From the NCBI GenBank assembly GCA_039810585.1, contig JBDHXF010000017.1:1-64000 (forward strand): a stretch of 64,000 nt of DNA. The letters are read 5' to 3'. Both the position numbers and the translations under genes were made by a program. The notes below the pieces were generated by a model that saw only the letters and a list, made by a program, of their open reading frames with translations, was not told the origin of the DNA and searched no databases. The DNA is from JBBATK01 sp039810585. Its GTDB lineage: Bacteria; Bacteroidota; Ignavibacteria; Kapaibacteriales; NICIL-2. Of this stretch, positions 49,584 to 60,030 are shown in pieces (within the stretch, counting starts at the first letter, position 1; each line of letters opens with the position of its first letter).

Positions 49584-52445
49584 ATGGGTACTGCTCCGGC
49601 ATCGTCGAACCCTAAAGTGATCCGCATTCATAACGCGCGGGTGAACAACCTCAAGAACGTCAGCGTGGAGATTGCCAGGAATTCGCTGACCATCGTAACC
49701 GGTGTGAGTGGTTCCGGAAAGTCGTCGTTAGCGTTCGACACACTCTACGCGGAAGGTCAGCGCCGTTTTGTGGAATCGCTCTCGGCATATGCCCGTCAAT
49801 TCCTGGAACGAAAAAACAAGCCCGAAGTAGATTCGATCACCGGACTGCCACCGGCTATTGCCATTGAGCAGAAAACCTTAACACGCAATCCACGATCGAC
49901 GGTAGGCACGACCACTGAAGTGTACGATTACCTTCGTCTGTTATACGGTCGAATTGGAACCACCATTTGCAAGCATTGCGGACGAAAGGTTCAAAAGGAC
50001 ACGCCGCAATCGATTTTGGACACGGTGTGGTCCTGGGACGAAAGTGATCGCATTTATATCCTCTTCCAACTCACAACAAAAGAGGGCTTGCAGCAAGAGC
50101 TCGATAACCTCGTCACCGCCGGATACACGCGAGTGATGATCGACGGTAGTTTTGATATTGTCGATATCCAGGAAGAGAAACTGCCGTCGGGAACAAGTGC
50201 TGACAAAGTGTTTGTAGTGAGCGATCGCTTATTGTTAAAGAAAGACGATGACACCAAGTCCCGGCTTTTCGATTCCATCGACGCTTCCTACAAGCAGGGA
50301 GAGGGACGGATGGCTATTCGAAACGTCACCCAGGGTGAGACGCACTTCTTTTCGTCATCTTATGAATGCGCCTACGACAAAACGGTGTACCAAGAGCCGG
50401 AGCCTCGACTCTTTTCATTCAACTCGCCCTTTGGGGCATGCCCAACATGTCAGGGATTTGGTCGAAGCATCGGCATTGACGAAGACTTGGTAATCCCTGA
50501 CAGAACAAAATCCATACGCCAGGGTGCAATTCATCCTTTCAAAGTCCAGTACACAGCTACTTTGAATGCAGATTTATGCAAGCACGCCAAGCGTGTAGGG
50601 ATCTCCATTGAGGAACCTGTCGCCTCGTTCAGCACATCGCAATACGAATGGCTGTGGAATGGCGATCGCGAGTATCATGGAATCAATGGCTACTTCAAAG
50701 AGCTTGAGGACAAGTCATACAAAGTGCAAAACCGGGTCATGCTTGCACGCTATCGCGGATACACAAAGTGCTCGTACTGCGGAGGTTCACGTTTACGAAC
50801 CTCTGCGCGCCAGGTGTTTGTGGGCAGTAAGAGTATTCCACAGGTAGTGCTCCTGACCATTGAGGACGCAGCGGCGTACTTTCAGTCACTAAAACTCAGC
50901 AAGCATCACGAGCGCATCGCAGGTTTGTTGCTCAAAGAAATCAATTGGCGCTTGAAGTTATTGGTGGACATTGGGGTGGGCTACCTGAGTCTCGATCGTT
51001 TGTCGCACACCTTGAGTGGTGGTGAGTCGCAACGACTCAACCTGGCAACATCGTTGGGCTCGTCGCTCGTTGGAACCTTGTATGTGTTGGACGAGCCGAG
51101 TATCGGACTCCATCCGCGAGACACACAGCGTTTGATGAGTATCCTCCACCGCTTGCGCAACTTGGGAAATACGGTCGTCGTGGTGGAACACGATACCGAC
51201 ATCATGCGCAGCGCCAATGCAATCATCGACATGGGGCCTCGAGCCGGCGAATTAGGAGGACAAGTGGTTTTTCACGGAACCATCGAAGATATCGAGCATG
51301 ACGAGGCGTCGCTGACCGGCCAATATCTCAGTGGCAGGAAGAGTATCGAGATTCCGCAAAAACGTCGCAAGGGCAATGGTCGTTTTATTGAAATCATCGG
51401 TGCACATGAAAACAATCTCGATATCCCCCGCTTGAACATTCCCCTGGGTTGTATATGTGCAGTTACCGGTGTTTCCGGATCCGGAAAGAGTACCTTGGTT
51501 CATGAAGTGCTCTATGCTAATCTCAAACGCTTCAACGGTGGCTACAGCGGTATCGTTGGAAAGTGTGAACACATCGAAGGGATGACAGAGATTAGCGACG
51601 TGGAGATGGTAGATCAGTCACCAATCGGACGATCCTCGCGATCTACCCCTGTCACCTACACCAAAGCCTTCGACAGCATTCGCGAGACCTTTGCCGCCAC
51701 GCAGGCGGCTCGACAACTGGGCTGGAAGGCGGGACACTTCTCATTCAACGTTCCTGGCGGTCGCTGTGAAGCTTGCGAAGGATCCGGCACCGTTGTGGTG
51801 GAAATGCAGTTTTTGCCGGACATCGAATTGGAATGCGAAACCTGTCGCGGAACACGCTACAAGCGTGAAGCTCGTGGCATCCTCTTTCGAGATAAATCGA
51901 TCATCGATGTCCTAGCCATGACTATCGATGAAGCCTATGAGTTTTTCAAGGGAATGAAACGAGTCACCGACCGCCTTCAGATCCTTCGTGACGTGGGTTT
52001 GGGATATCTGCGCATGGGACAATCATCGTCCATTCTCTCCGGTGGTGAGGCACAACGTATAAAGCTGGCCACGCATATTGACGAATCGAATCGAAAAAAC
52101 GTGCTCTACATTTTTGACGAGCCGACCACCGGTTTGCACCTCGATGATATTTCGCGTCTTCTCGAGTGCTTTCACCGCTTAGTTGAAAATGGGAATTCAG
52201 TACTAGTAATCGAGCATAACGTCCACGTGATGGCCTCTGCAGATTGGATTATTGACCTTGGACCCGATGCCGGAGTGCGCGGTGGTAAGATTGTGTGCAC
52301 AGGTACGCCGGAGCAGGTTGCCAAAGTGAAAAGCTCATACACCGGTCAGGCGCTCAAAGAGGTGTTGGACTTGAAGAAAAGCAGCACGGCGAAACCCGTC
52401 GCTGCCAAAAAAGCAAGTGCAGCGGCGAAGCCGCGCGTGAAATAA
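49584..52445 (+). CDS. uvrA: Excinuclease ABC subunit A
   Basis: Encodes 953 residues from ATG 49584 (a TTG at 49542 would add 14). UvrA is the damage-sensing ABC-type dimer of nucleotide excision repair. Two ABC modules are intact: Walker A GVSGSGKSS with signature SHTLSGGESQRL and DEPSIGLHPRD, and Walker A GVSGSGKST with SILSGGEAQRI and DEPTTGLHLDD. Zinc-type pairs are present: CPTCQGFG and CSYCGGSR in the first half, CEACEGSG and CETCRGTR in the second, plus an extra CKHC near residue 132. The C-terminal 25 residues are Lys/Ala-rich. Confidence 0.98.
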   Translation: MGTAPASSNPKVIRIHNARVNNLKNVSVEIARNSLTIVTGVSGSGKSSLAFDTLYAEGQRRFVESLSAYARQFLERKNKPEVDSITGLPPAIAIEQKTLTRNPRSTVGTTTEVYDYLRLLYGRIGTTICKHCGRKVQKDTPQSILDTVWSWDESDRIYILFQLTTKEGLQQELDNLVTAGYTRVMIDGSFDIVDIQEEKLPSGTSADKVFVVSDRLLLKKDDDTKSRLFDSIDASYKQGEGRMAIRNVTQGETHFFSSSYECAYDKTVYQEPEPRLFSFNSPFGACPTCQGFGRSIGIDEDLVIPDRTKSIRQGAIHPFKVQYTATLNADLCKHAKRVGISIEEPVASFSTSQYEWLWNGDREYHGINGYFKELEDKSYKVQNRVMLARYRGYTKCSYCGGSRLRTSARQVFVGSKSIPQVVLLTIEDAAAYFQSLKLSKHHERIAGLLLKEINWRLKLLVDIGVGYLSLDRLSHTLSGGESQRLNLATSLGSSLVGTLYVLDEPSIGLHPRDTQRLMSILHRLRNLGNTVVVVEHDTDIMRSANAIIDMGPRAGELGGQVVFHGTIEDIEHDEASLTGQYLSGRKSIEIPQKRRKGNGRFIEIIGAHENNLDIPRLNIPLGCICAVTGVSGSGKSTLVHEVLYANLKRFNGGYSGIVGKCEHIEGMTEISDVEMVDQSPIGRSSRSTPVTYTKAFDSIRETFAATQAARQLGWKAGHFSFNVPGGRCEACEGSGTVVVEMQFLPDIELECETCRGTRYKREARGILFRDKSIIDVLAMTIDEAYEFFKGMKRVTDRLQILRDVGLGYLRMGQSSSILSGGEAQRIKLATHIDESNRKNVLYIFDEPTTGLHLDDISRLLECFHRLVENGNSVLVIEHNVHVMASADWIIDLGPDAGVRGGKIVCTGTPEQVAKVKSSYTGQALKEVLDLKKSSTAKPVAAKKASAAAKPRVK

Positions 52446-52469
52446 AATCTATCCCGAGATGCACCAGAT

Positions 52470-54545
52470 TTACGGCTGGTGTTGAACGATAAAAGTCCCC
52501 GCCCGCTGCCCATCCGCGCTTCGGACAATAACGGAGTACATTCCATTCACCAAGCCCGCGCTCGAAATCGCTGTGGCAGAGTCTATATGCTGACGAAGTA
52601 CCATGCGGCCGTACACGTCATACACAAACACTTCGCCAGAGACTTCGCCGGAGACTTCGCCAGAGACGCCGCGACTGTTTACAGTGAAGTGGCGATCCAC
52701 TGGTTGAGGATAGATCAGCGCTTCGAAGGAGGATGGTGCGGCGAGATCGTCGCTAACATCGTCGACCAAAGATGGATTTGAATAAAACAAGCCACGATGT
52801 TTCGTACCCAGCAGAAGAGTGCTATCGCGGAAACGCATGAGCGTGCACTCAGAGTCACGCAAGCCGGCATTTGCGCTGTGCCAATTCAAACCACGATCTA
52901 AACTGCGGTACACACCTCCATTCAACACGAACGCGTAGAGAGCGGCGCCATGCGCATAAAGTCTGGTGATGGGACGTGGTAAACTTGCGGCGACAACTTC
53001 ATCAAAGTTTGCACCACGAGAATCGCTGTGCATCAGGAACTGACCGGAGCTGTCAGCTGCCAGAATGCCCCCGGCATCGTCGATAGCTACCGATGCAATG
53101 GGCAAGCCAAAGATGGCATGCTCCTCCACATTGTTTCCGTTCCCCCAGCTGTACACAATTGTCCTATAGTCTGCCGACACCGCGCAAACCAGAGAATCTC
53201 GAAGGGTCCAGCATGACATTCCGTGCAGACGCTCAATCTCGTGCCAGGTCTGAAGCTCATCGGTACTGAAAGATAGTGTTCCCGAAGAGTCGCAGATCAC
53301 GACCATAGTTGACGAAACATCCATCGACGTATACACGGCTTGTGCATCAAGGCCGGATGCAGACAGTGGGATCCAGGAAATACCTCCATCTTCACTGATG
53401 GCTAACTGGTCGCCATAACCGCAAGACACAAGCCGATCCCCTACATATCGAATGTCAAGATCTAAGCTTTTAATGGTAGTGACGGGAAGCCACACATTCC
53501 AATCAACCAAGCGCGTCAACGGCTCTTGGCGGCAGACCACGAAGTCCGCCAGTGGATGCGGAGCGCAGGCAGTGACTGATCCCTCGTCGGGCACTGCGGT
53601 GAGATCCAAGGCATCCGAGATTATGGGTTTGGCGTCGATGACGTGATTGTTGGTGCATAAAAGCACAACTTCGTTGTTGTAGCCAATCGCTTGCTCGGCA
53701 GCTCCATGGTAGAACCGAACGACATACCAATCTGCACCACGATTATTCGAGCGATACACGGTCGAACTGTCCGCGGATCGCGGGTCGCCGCTCACGCAAC
53801 AGACGATGCCGTGATCGTAGCTCATTCGTGCCAACGGATGATTGGCATCCACGATGTCAATATTACGCTGCCAATGCACACCTCTGTCCACCGAACGGAA
53901 GAAGCCTGAATCCGTGCTGCACATCATCGTATCAACAACCGCGGCGAACGCATTGATTCCGGATGCATGGAACGGTAGACGAGCCAGAGGCGTCCAGTTG
54001 CTGTCGCCGGTCAGGCACTTGAACAAGACGGTATCTGCACAGAGGTAAAATTCTGTGGCACTTTGGAACAAGCTCGCACTCTGAGGCGAGCCGGTCAAAC
54101 CCTTAAGAACTGTCAGCGCGGGGTCAGTCCAACGAAAGGAATAGCACCCGCCATTAGAGCAGCAAAGCACGACCCGATCATTCACGCGGCTCATACTTTC
54201 AACCGACGAGGGCAGGATGATGGGTGAAAACGACCAGTTGATTGTGTTCACAGACGTTTGCGCCATGCGATGATCTCGGGTCACAACCGTTAACGTGTCT
54301 CCCCACAACGTAAAACGCTCAATGCTTCGAGGAATTAACGCACTACTCAGCAGGCGCCATCCACCTCCGTTGAGATGCGATCGATACACGCCCTCCGAGC
54401 ACAGCACGTACACAAAGTCAGCTTCCACCTGCATTTGCGTAACAGCTGAGACCAGAGGGTTAAGGGGCTGGTGCCAGACAATAGACTGAGCTTGCGATGT
54501 GACGCTCCATCCACAGAGGGAAAGGCAGATGCTGACAACAGCCAT
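52470..54545 (-). CDS. Secreted beta-propeller protein with T9SS sorting domain
   Basis: Encodes 691 residues from ATG 54545, where a signal peptide begins (MAVVSICLSLCGWSVTSQAQ). BNR-like blades recur (GFFRSVDRGVHWQR, TVYRSNNRGADWYV, LAISEDGGISWIPL, GVYRSLDRGLNWHS). The C-terminus is a T9SS type A domain: ALIYPQPVDRHFTVNS, VFVYDVYGRMVLRQH, LVNGMYSVIVRS. A 12-bp tandem repeat adds VSGE units inside this domain. It is similar in design to the protein at 38500-40512. It is probably cell-surface or secreted; ligand unknown. Convergent with uvrA. Confidence 0.85.
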   Translation of the reverse strand: MAVVSICLSLCGWSVTSQAQSIVWHQPLNPLVSAVTQMQVEADFVYVLCSEGVYRSHLNGGGWRLLSSALIPRSIERFTLWGDTLTVVTRDHRMAQTSVNTINWSFSPIILPSSVESMSRVNDRVVLCCSNGGCYSFRWTDPALTVLKGLTGSPQSASLFQSATEFYLCADTVLFKCLTGDSNWTPLARLPFHASGINAFAAVVDTMMCSTDSGFFRSVDRGVHWQRNIDIVDANHPLARMSYDHGIVCCVSGDPRSADSSTVYRSNNRGADWYVVRFYHGAAEQAIGYNNEVVLLCTNNHVIDAKPIISDALDLTAVPDEGSVTACAPHPLADFVVCRQEPLTRLVDWNVWLPVTTIKSLDLDIRYVGDRLVSCGYGDQLAISEDGGISWIPLSASGLDAQAVYTSMDVSSTMVVICDSSGTLSFSTDELQTWHEIERLHGMSCWTLRDSLVCAVSADYRTIVYSWGNGNNVEEHAIFGLPIASVAIDDAGGILAADSSGQFLMHSDSRGANFDEVVAASLPRPITRLYAHGAALYAFVLNGGVYRSLDRGLNWHSANAGLRDSECTLMRFRDSTLLLGTKHRGLFYSNPSLVDDVSDDLAAPSSFEALIYPQPVDRHFTVNSRGVSGEVSGEVSGEVFVYDVYGRMVLRQHIDSATAISSAGLVNGMYSVIVRSADGQRAGTFIVQHQP
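52631..52666. repeat. 12-bp tandem repeat, three copies, in T9SS protein gene
   Basis: cttcgccagaga, cttcgccggaga and cttcgccagaga run head to tail at 52631-52642, 52643-52654 and 52655-52666. On the coding strand they encode repeated VSGE between the first two strands of the C-terminal sorting domain. Copy changes would stay in frame. Confidence 0.9.
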
Positions 54546-54699
54546 GAGCAAGCGCAGCGGATGCCCAGCCGTATCGGCGGAACGTAATGACACCCCAGAT
54601 TTTGCACGGCCTGAAATGCTGCACACTATAGAATGACAACACCGCAGCAGCCAACACACACACGAAACACTTCGGGAAATAGAAGCAACAACGCCTTGA

Positions 54700-57600
54700 T
54701 TATGATGATGGGAGTGACTGAGCATTCAGGTCTCGGCAAGAGAGAACAATTCCGTGTGCGGAAATATACTCAATCAACTGTCGATAGTGTTGGGAGCGCG
54801 AAAGGATCGTACGATTCCCTATCAACACAAACCGTTGTCGGGCTCTGGTCATTACCACATTCAGCTTCCTATCCACCTCTACTCCATTGAGCGAACTCAA
54901 CGATTCAATCCAAGCCAGTTCATGCGGATGACTGAGTGCGGTGGTGTAGATAATGTTCTCGCGTTCAGAGCCCTGAAAGCGTTCAACGGTGTCGACGCTT
55001 ACGATGCCACGCAGTGAGGCCGGAACGCGAGTTGTCACTTCTCGGTTTTGTGCCCGAAAAGGCGAAATAACGCCGACCGTGTTTGAGTTTGTGTCGGATG
55101 AATCTCTCATGAACTGCTCAGCCAAGTAGGCGGCAACCGTTGCTTCAGCCAGATGTCGCTTGCTCAAACGTTCCGGCTCAGACTCGATAAAAACCAGCCG
55201 CGAGTTTAGAAGTTGCTCAAAGAACTCAGGTGAATTCCGTCGTTCGATTCGTGGCATGGTCGATTCTCGCTGCCACGCATGCAGGACCTGCAGGCGAGAA
55301 CCATAGTAGGGGCCGGACGACATATTCTGGATCACTTCATGCATTCGCCCTTGTTGTTCAAGCATCGCCACGGCATCGGTCCACCCTTCTGTTTGGCAAC
55401 GTTCAAGTAGACGACTAAACATGGAAGATCCCAAATCACGAAGACTTATTCGCTCGAGTTCCGGATGTTGGAGTCGACACGAAGCTGGGTCTTGAGCCAC
55501 TATCCCGGGGAGCTGCTTCTCGTCGCCAATAAAAATGGTTCGTTCAACGGCGGCCACAATGCCACTTATTTGTGCCTCGCCGATTTGCGATGCTTCGTCT
55601 ACAATGGCCGTCCCAAAGTGGTATAGGTCCATCAACTCCGGGTTGGAATGTACAAAGGATACAGTACTGAGTATAATTCGAGCGCGCTGAAGCGCGGCTC
55701 GGCGTTCAGCGAAGTCCATCCCGCGAAATATTTCGGTCATGCTGCGTTGCGGGTATTCCGTGTTCGCCGCGAGACCCATGCGAATCAGTTGCTCCGGCGG
55801 AACAAGGTCTATCACCGCTTTGACCATCTCGTCAACGGCTCTATTAGTATAAGCCAGCAGCAGTATAACCTGATCTGTATCTCGCATTAAGTGTCGCGCC
55901 ATGGTTCGGACCATCACCGATGTCTTTCCCGTACCCGGCGGACCTTGCAGGAGAAAGTAATCCTCGGCTGATAAGGCTCGTGCGACGATTTCTCTCTGAA
56001 GTTCGCTCAGTCCCTCGTCGTGGACAGCAACCACTTTGCTAAAGCGAGGAGCAACCAATCCCAGCAGACGTTTTCTGCGCTCTTGCGGCTCGCGAAAGAA
56101 GCTCACAAAACTTCCCATGAGAGTTGCCAGCGAGTGGTCGTTGTTGTCGGCTTCCAGCATCCAAGCTTCGTACCGATGAAGGAGTTCTCTTGATGTGGTT
56201 TTGTTTCGCAGACTGAGGACCAGCGTGTGTTCATCCACACTTCGAAGGGTGGCCTTCCACACAAAGCCCAACAGAGGCTCCGGACCGCCTGATGAAGCAT
56301 CTCGGTGCGCCGGAAGATGCGGTCTGAGAAGCACCACATCGCCTGAACGAAAAGAGCCGATAATCGGGACGCCATCGCTTGTGCGTAGACACAGGTGCAT
56401 TGCGTCAAAATCGCTCGCATCGTCGTCGAGAGTAAAGGGACCAAGGACGTTTTGTCGGCTGCGTTTTACTGATTCTTGTTCCGTCCACAACGAGCTCATG
56501 CCGCGATCCACCTCAGATTTTCCCAAGCGTTGTGTGTATTGTTCGCGTAGGAGGAAGGACCACATGGCTTGCAGGTATCGTTGTTCAACGGTGGACAGAT
56601 CACGGAGCATTGCTCGAAAGTCGCTCAGTGCACTGTTCAAGTAACTCGGCACAGACAGTTGCTCCGAAAGCAGTTTGTTCAACACCCCGAAACGTCGTTG
56701 TAGGAGGTCATGCTCAAGAACGACAATGTTGTTGCGGCAATCAAGCACCATACGCTTGAGTTTGGTATCGTTCGGTGCATTGCGCAACGCTTCTTCTTCT
56801 GCCCGAGAGTACAAAATCTGACTATCGCCTTTTCTACCCGGAAAGGCAGAATCCAACAAGAGGTTGTAGCACGTGATCTGTGCCAGGTGATTTGGCCACA
56901 GGGCCTGAAACGAAGCCGAACTTGATCGTCCGCCGTTTTGAAGTGCTGGCACGGATCCCGCTTTGAGCTCGATGACTGTTTTTCGAAGCACATCCGTTTC
57001 GTCCTCGAGTAATAGGTCGAGTCGTCCCTGCAATCCAAACTGCGGTGACATAAAGCTAGGCTCTGTCGATATCAAAGCGTGCTTCCACTCGGAAGCGCAC
57101 TGACGTAATACTCGCAAGTGTGAGGGGGCTGACTGATAGATCTCCTGCAATGCCTGTGCATCCAAAATCGCGGTAACAGCGAGAGAAGCCGGTTCCAAAG
57201 CCTGACGAATAAGAGTATGGTCGTCAGCATCATTTCCCTGCACAATGGCGTCAAAGCACGAGTTAATCACTTGGCCCAGTACCAAAGCCGTCGTGGAGCG
57301 CCGAGGAACAAAGGGTCGCAAGAAATGCAACAGCGGCTCAATGCCCCGAGTTTGCACACACTCCGCAATGTCGGTAACATCTAGCAACACATCAGGCTCC
57401 ACCACCATGAGTGTTGACGAGGTGGAGTCCCACGCATCGTGTGCCTTTCGCTGGAGACCAAACAGGTGCAAGCATGCACCGTTCCACAGCGACGACGCTA
57501 ACACGGCTTGCTCGTCGCGAACTCTGATGCGAAGGGATGTATGCATTTGGTCCTCCGCGTGAATGACGCATGCAGCATGCCCATCACCGGCTCGAGATTG

Positions 57601-58179
57601 CTCGACTCGTCGGACGAAGACGCGAAGCGGCTTCGTAAGAAAAATCTCCTGATCGCTTGTCTGCAGTATCTGAGTATCGTTGGGCTGAGCTGTTCCAACG
57701 CGTTCCGACAGATTTGGGGTGGAGGGGCTTAGCGACGCCATGTCCGCGCGCTGAACTAACGATGGCTCGGTAAAAACGCTGGGGCTCTCCGTGGAGTGTT
57801 GTCGTGCACTTGTTGGCGCGTCCAGGGCTTCCAGCAGAACTGTACACAGGCTCTGGAGAAGACGGTGGTACTGTTCACAAAGCTCGGGGTATGCGGACAG
57901 TTCCTCGCGCTGCAAAGCGCTTCGACTGCGCGCTGCAACCATTGCCAGTTGATGACGCGTGGTGGTCGGCACTGAGTAGCGATCGTACACGAACAGACGA
58001 CGCGCATAGGGATTGGCGAAAAACTGTCGCTCTCCGGTCGTGATCGCTTCCAGCATTTGCGCCTCGATCTCGAACAGACGAACGAGCCGCTTTTGCTCGT
58101 CACCCGCCGCTGAAGGCAAAGACCTAAGTTGGTAAAGAAAAACAATGAGTTGAGGAATCAGCTCGGTATGCATAGACAC
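54700..58179 (-). CDS. Dna2-like PD-(D/E)XK nuclease fused to SF1 helicase
   Basis: Encodes 1159 residues. Around 379-430 is a RecB/Dna2-type nuclease: GLQGRLDLLLED, VIELKAGS (E-x-K) and a following HLAQITCYN with the motif Gln. The C-terminal half is an SF1B helicase of the Dna2/Upf1 group: Walker A GPPGTGKT (about 745-752), IVDEASQIGE (about 858), GDEKQLPGI, VERFQGSERENI (about 1065) and VMTRARQRFVLIG. The cysteine arrangement of the Dna2/AddB iron-sulfur cluster is not seen. It probably processes DNA flaps or ends in replication or repair. It follows recJ by 99 nt on the same strand. A defence role is possible but unsupported. Confidence 0.88.
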   Translation of the reverse strand: MSMHTELIPQLIVFLYQLRSLPSAAGDEQKRLVRLFEIEAQMLEAITTGERQFFANPYARRLFVYDRYSVPTTTRHQLAMVAARSRSALQREELSAYPELCEQYHRLLQSLCTVLLEALDAPTSARQHSTESPSVFTEPSLVQRADMASLSPSTPNLSERVGTAQPNDTQILQTSDQEIFLTKPLRVFVRRVEQSRAGDGHAACVIHAEDQMHTSLRIRVRDEQAVLASSLWNGACLHLFGLQRKAHDAWDSTSSTLMVVEPDVLLDVTDIAECVQTRGIEPLLHFLRPFVPRRSTTALVLGQVINSCFDAIVQGNDADDHTLIRQALEPASLAVTAILDAQALQEIYQSAPSHLRVLRQCASEWKHALISTEPSFMSPQFGLQGRLDLLLEDETDVLRKTVIELKAGSVPALQNGGRSSSASFQALWPNHLAQITCYNLLLDSAFPGRKGDSQILYSRAEEEALRNAPNDTKLKRMVLDCRNNIVVLEHDLLQRRFGVLNKLLSEQLSVPSYLNSALSDFRAMLRDLSTVEQRYLQAMWSFLLREQYTQRLGKSEVDRGMSSLWTEQESVKRSRQNVLGPFTLDDDASDFDAMHLCLRTSDGVPIIGSFRSGDVVLLRPHLPAHRDASSGGPEPLLGFVWKATLRSVDEHTLVLSLRNKTTSRELLHRYEAWMLEADNNDHSLATLMGSFVSFFREPQERRKRLLGLVAPRFSKVVAVHDEGLSELQREIVARALSAEDYFLLQGPPGTGKTSVMVRTMARHLMRDTDQVILLLAYTNRAVDEMVKAVIDLVPPEQLIRMGLAANTEYPQRSMTEIFRGMDFAERRAALQRARIILSTVSFVHSNPELMDLYHFGTAIVDEASQIGEAQISGIVAAVERTIFIGDEKQLPGIVAQDPASCRLQHPELERISLRDLGSSMFSRLLERCQTEGWTDAVAMLEQQGRMHEVIQNMSSGPYYGSRLQVLHAWQRESTMPRIERRNSPEFFEQLLNSRLVFIESEPERLSKRHLAEATVAAYLAEQFMRDSSDTNSNTVGVISPFRAQNREVTTRVPASLRGIVSVDTVERFQGSERENIIYTTALSHPHELAWIESLSSLNGVEVDRKLNVVMTRARQRFVLIGNRTILSRSQHYRQLIEYISAHGIVLSCRDLNAQSLPSS

Positions 58180-58278
58180 ACTACTACCCCGGAGATCGAT
58201 CTGGACGCAGAATTAGGTTGAGCGAGAGTAAATGCGAGCGGAACTTCGAAACCCGGGAGGAAAAGACTATCGTTCCAA

Positions 58279-59979
58279 TTAGGAATCTAAGCGGAGATCT
58301 TTAATGCGAATCTGCGGAGCGGTACTACCATTGTAGGTATTTTCCTCGAGTGTGTACACGAGTGAAAACGGACGTCCGGCGGTTGCGATCGACAACTTGT
58401 CACCCAGGTTGAAGCCAATAGCATCGATCACAAAATTCGATTGTAGAGCTCTAAATTTTAAGTGATTGTTTCCCACAATCTTCACGCCGTTGGCAGACAT
58501 GACACCTTGCGAGTAAAACACCGGCTTGTGATTGGAAAAGCCAAAGGGTGCAAACTTGCGGAGGTGATCAAAGAAATTCGGCGACAACTCATTGAGCGTC
58601 AAGGGAGCGTCAATGAGTATTTCCGGCACCAGCATCTCATCCGTAACATGCTGCTGAGCAACCGCATCAAAGGCTTCGCGGAACTCTGCAATGTTGGCTT
58701 CGGGCAGCGACAATCCGGCTGCGTGTTTATGTCCGCCAAACTCATTGAGAAAACGCTCACACTGCTTCAGTGCAGAATGGATATCAAATTCCTTAATGCT
58801 TCTGGCTGAGCCCTTAGCGTAACCATCAACGCTCGTAAGCATAACGACAGGCAGCTGGAATTTTTCCACCAAACGCGACGCCACGATACCGATCACACCG
58901 GCATGCCAATCGGCTGAGTGTAAGACCAGGGAACGACGATATCCGTCGGCCATAAAGCGCTCTGCTTCAGCAAAGGCGAGCGCAAAGGTCGCCTCGTCGA
59001 TTGTACGACGCTTACGATTCTCCTGCTCGAGTTCCTGTGCGATTTTATATGCTGCCACAACATCCGGTTGAATCATCATCTCTACCGCCCGCTTGGCATC
59101 GCCAATGCGACCGGCAGCATTGATGCGTGGCGCCAAACCAAAGATGATGCTTGATGTTGTAAGATTTCCAAACTCCAGATTGGCACAATCCACCAAACTC
59201 TTGAATCCGGGTCGCGGGAAGGTATTGAGCATCTGCAAGCCAAAGTGCACGAGGATGCGATTTTCACCAACGAGCGGAACGATGTCTGCCGCCGAGGCAA
59301 TGGCCACGTAGTCCAAATAGGCATAGGCTCTCTCCGGATCACCACGCATTTCACAAAGCGCTTGAATGAGCTTGAATGCCACGCCGCAGGCTGCGAGCGA
59401 CTTAAACGGATACTTGCATCCGGGCTTTATCGGATCGAGAATCGCATACGCGTCCGGTAACACATCACCGGGTTCGTGGTGGTCGCAGACGATGACCTGA
59501 AGACCGTTCGCGTTGGCGTAGGAAATTGTCTCGTTGGAGGTAATACCGCAATCGACGGCAATAAGAAGGCTGGCACCCGACGCTTTTGCTTTGTCCACGC
59601 TCGTATTGGAAAGGCCGTAGCCTTCCGTCATGCGTTCGGGTATGTAATACTCGGCACGAGCTCCAATTTCACGAAGAAATTGAAGTGTCATCGCCGTTGA
59701 GGTTGTGCCATCCACGTCGTAATCTCCGTGGATCCAAATCAGCTCCTTGTCTCGCACCGCTTGTTCTATGCGCTTTACTGCTCTCTCCATGCCGTCCATA
59801 AGGAATGGATCATGAAGAAATTGCAGCTCAGGAGCAAAGAAATTGCGCGCAGCGCTTGCAGAGTTCAAACCCCTGGAAGTCAAGACCTTAGCGAGACTTT
59901 TCGGAAGTTTGAGTTCGTTGACTAGTTCTTGTGTGGCATTCTCATCAGGCGTTTCTCTAAAAACCCATCGATAATTCAA
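58279..59979 (-). CDS. recJ: Single-stranded-DNA-specific exonuclease RecJ
   Basis: Encodes 566 residues. RecJ is the 5'-3' ssDNA exonuclease used in RecF recombination and in excision and mismatch repair. DHH-family metal motifs are intact: HGDYDVDGTTS, AVDCGITS, CDHHEPG, and the Asp-containing ASAADIVPL; the DHHA1 motif GGHKHAAGLSL and the C-terminal OB fold are present. Length is typical. It is probably the first gene of a unit with the Dna2-like gene; a small inverted repeat lies about 50 bp upstream of its start. No Shine-Dalgarno is evident. Confidence 0.97.
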   Translation of the reverse strand: MNYRWVFRETPDENATQELVNELKLPKSLAKVLTSRGLNSASAARNFFAPELQFLHDPFLMDGMERAVKRIEQAVRDKELIWIHGDYDVDGTTSTAMTLQFLREIGARAEYYIPERMTEGYGLSNTSVDKAKASGASLLIAVDCGITSNETISYANANGLQVIVCDHHEPGDVLPDAYAILDPIKPGCKYPFKSLAACGVAFKLIQALCEMRGDPERAYAYLDYVAIASAADIVPLVGENRILVHFGLQMLNTFPRPGFKSLVDCANLEFGNLTTSSIIFGLAPRINAAGRIGDAKRAVEMMIQPDVVAAYKIAQELEQENRKRRTIDEATFALAFAEAERFMADGYRRSLVLHSADWHAGVIGIVASRLVEKFQLPVVMLTSVDGYAKGSARSIKEFDIHSALKQCERFLNEFGGHKHAAGLSLPEANIAEFREAFDAVAQQHVTDEMLVPEILIDAPLTLNELSPNFFDHLRKFAPFGFSNHKPVFYSQGVMSANGVKIVGNNHLKFRALQSNFVIDAIGFNLGDKLSIATAGRPFSLVYTLEENTYNGSTAPQIRIKDLRLDS

Positions 59980-60030
59980 CGCTTTTACCTATTGTTAACT
60001 GCTCTAATTTACTAAATAAAACGAATGAGT

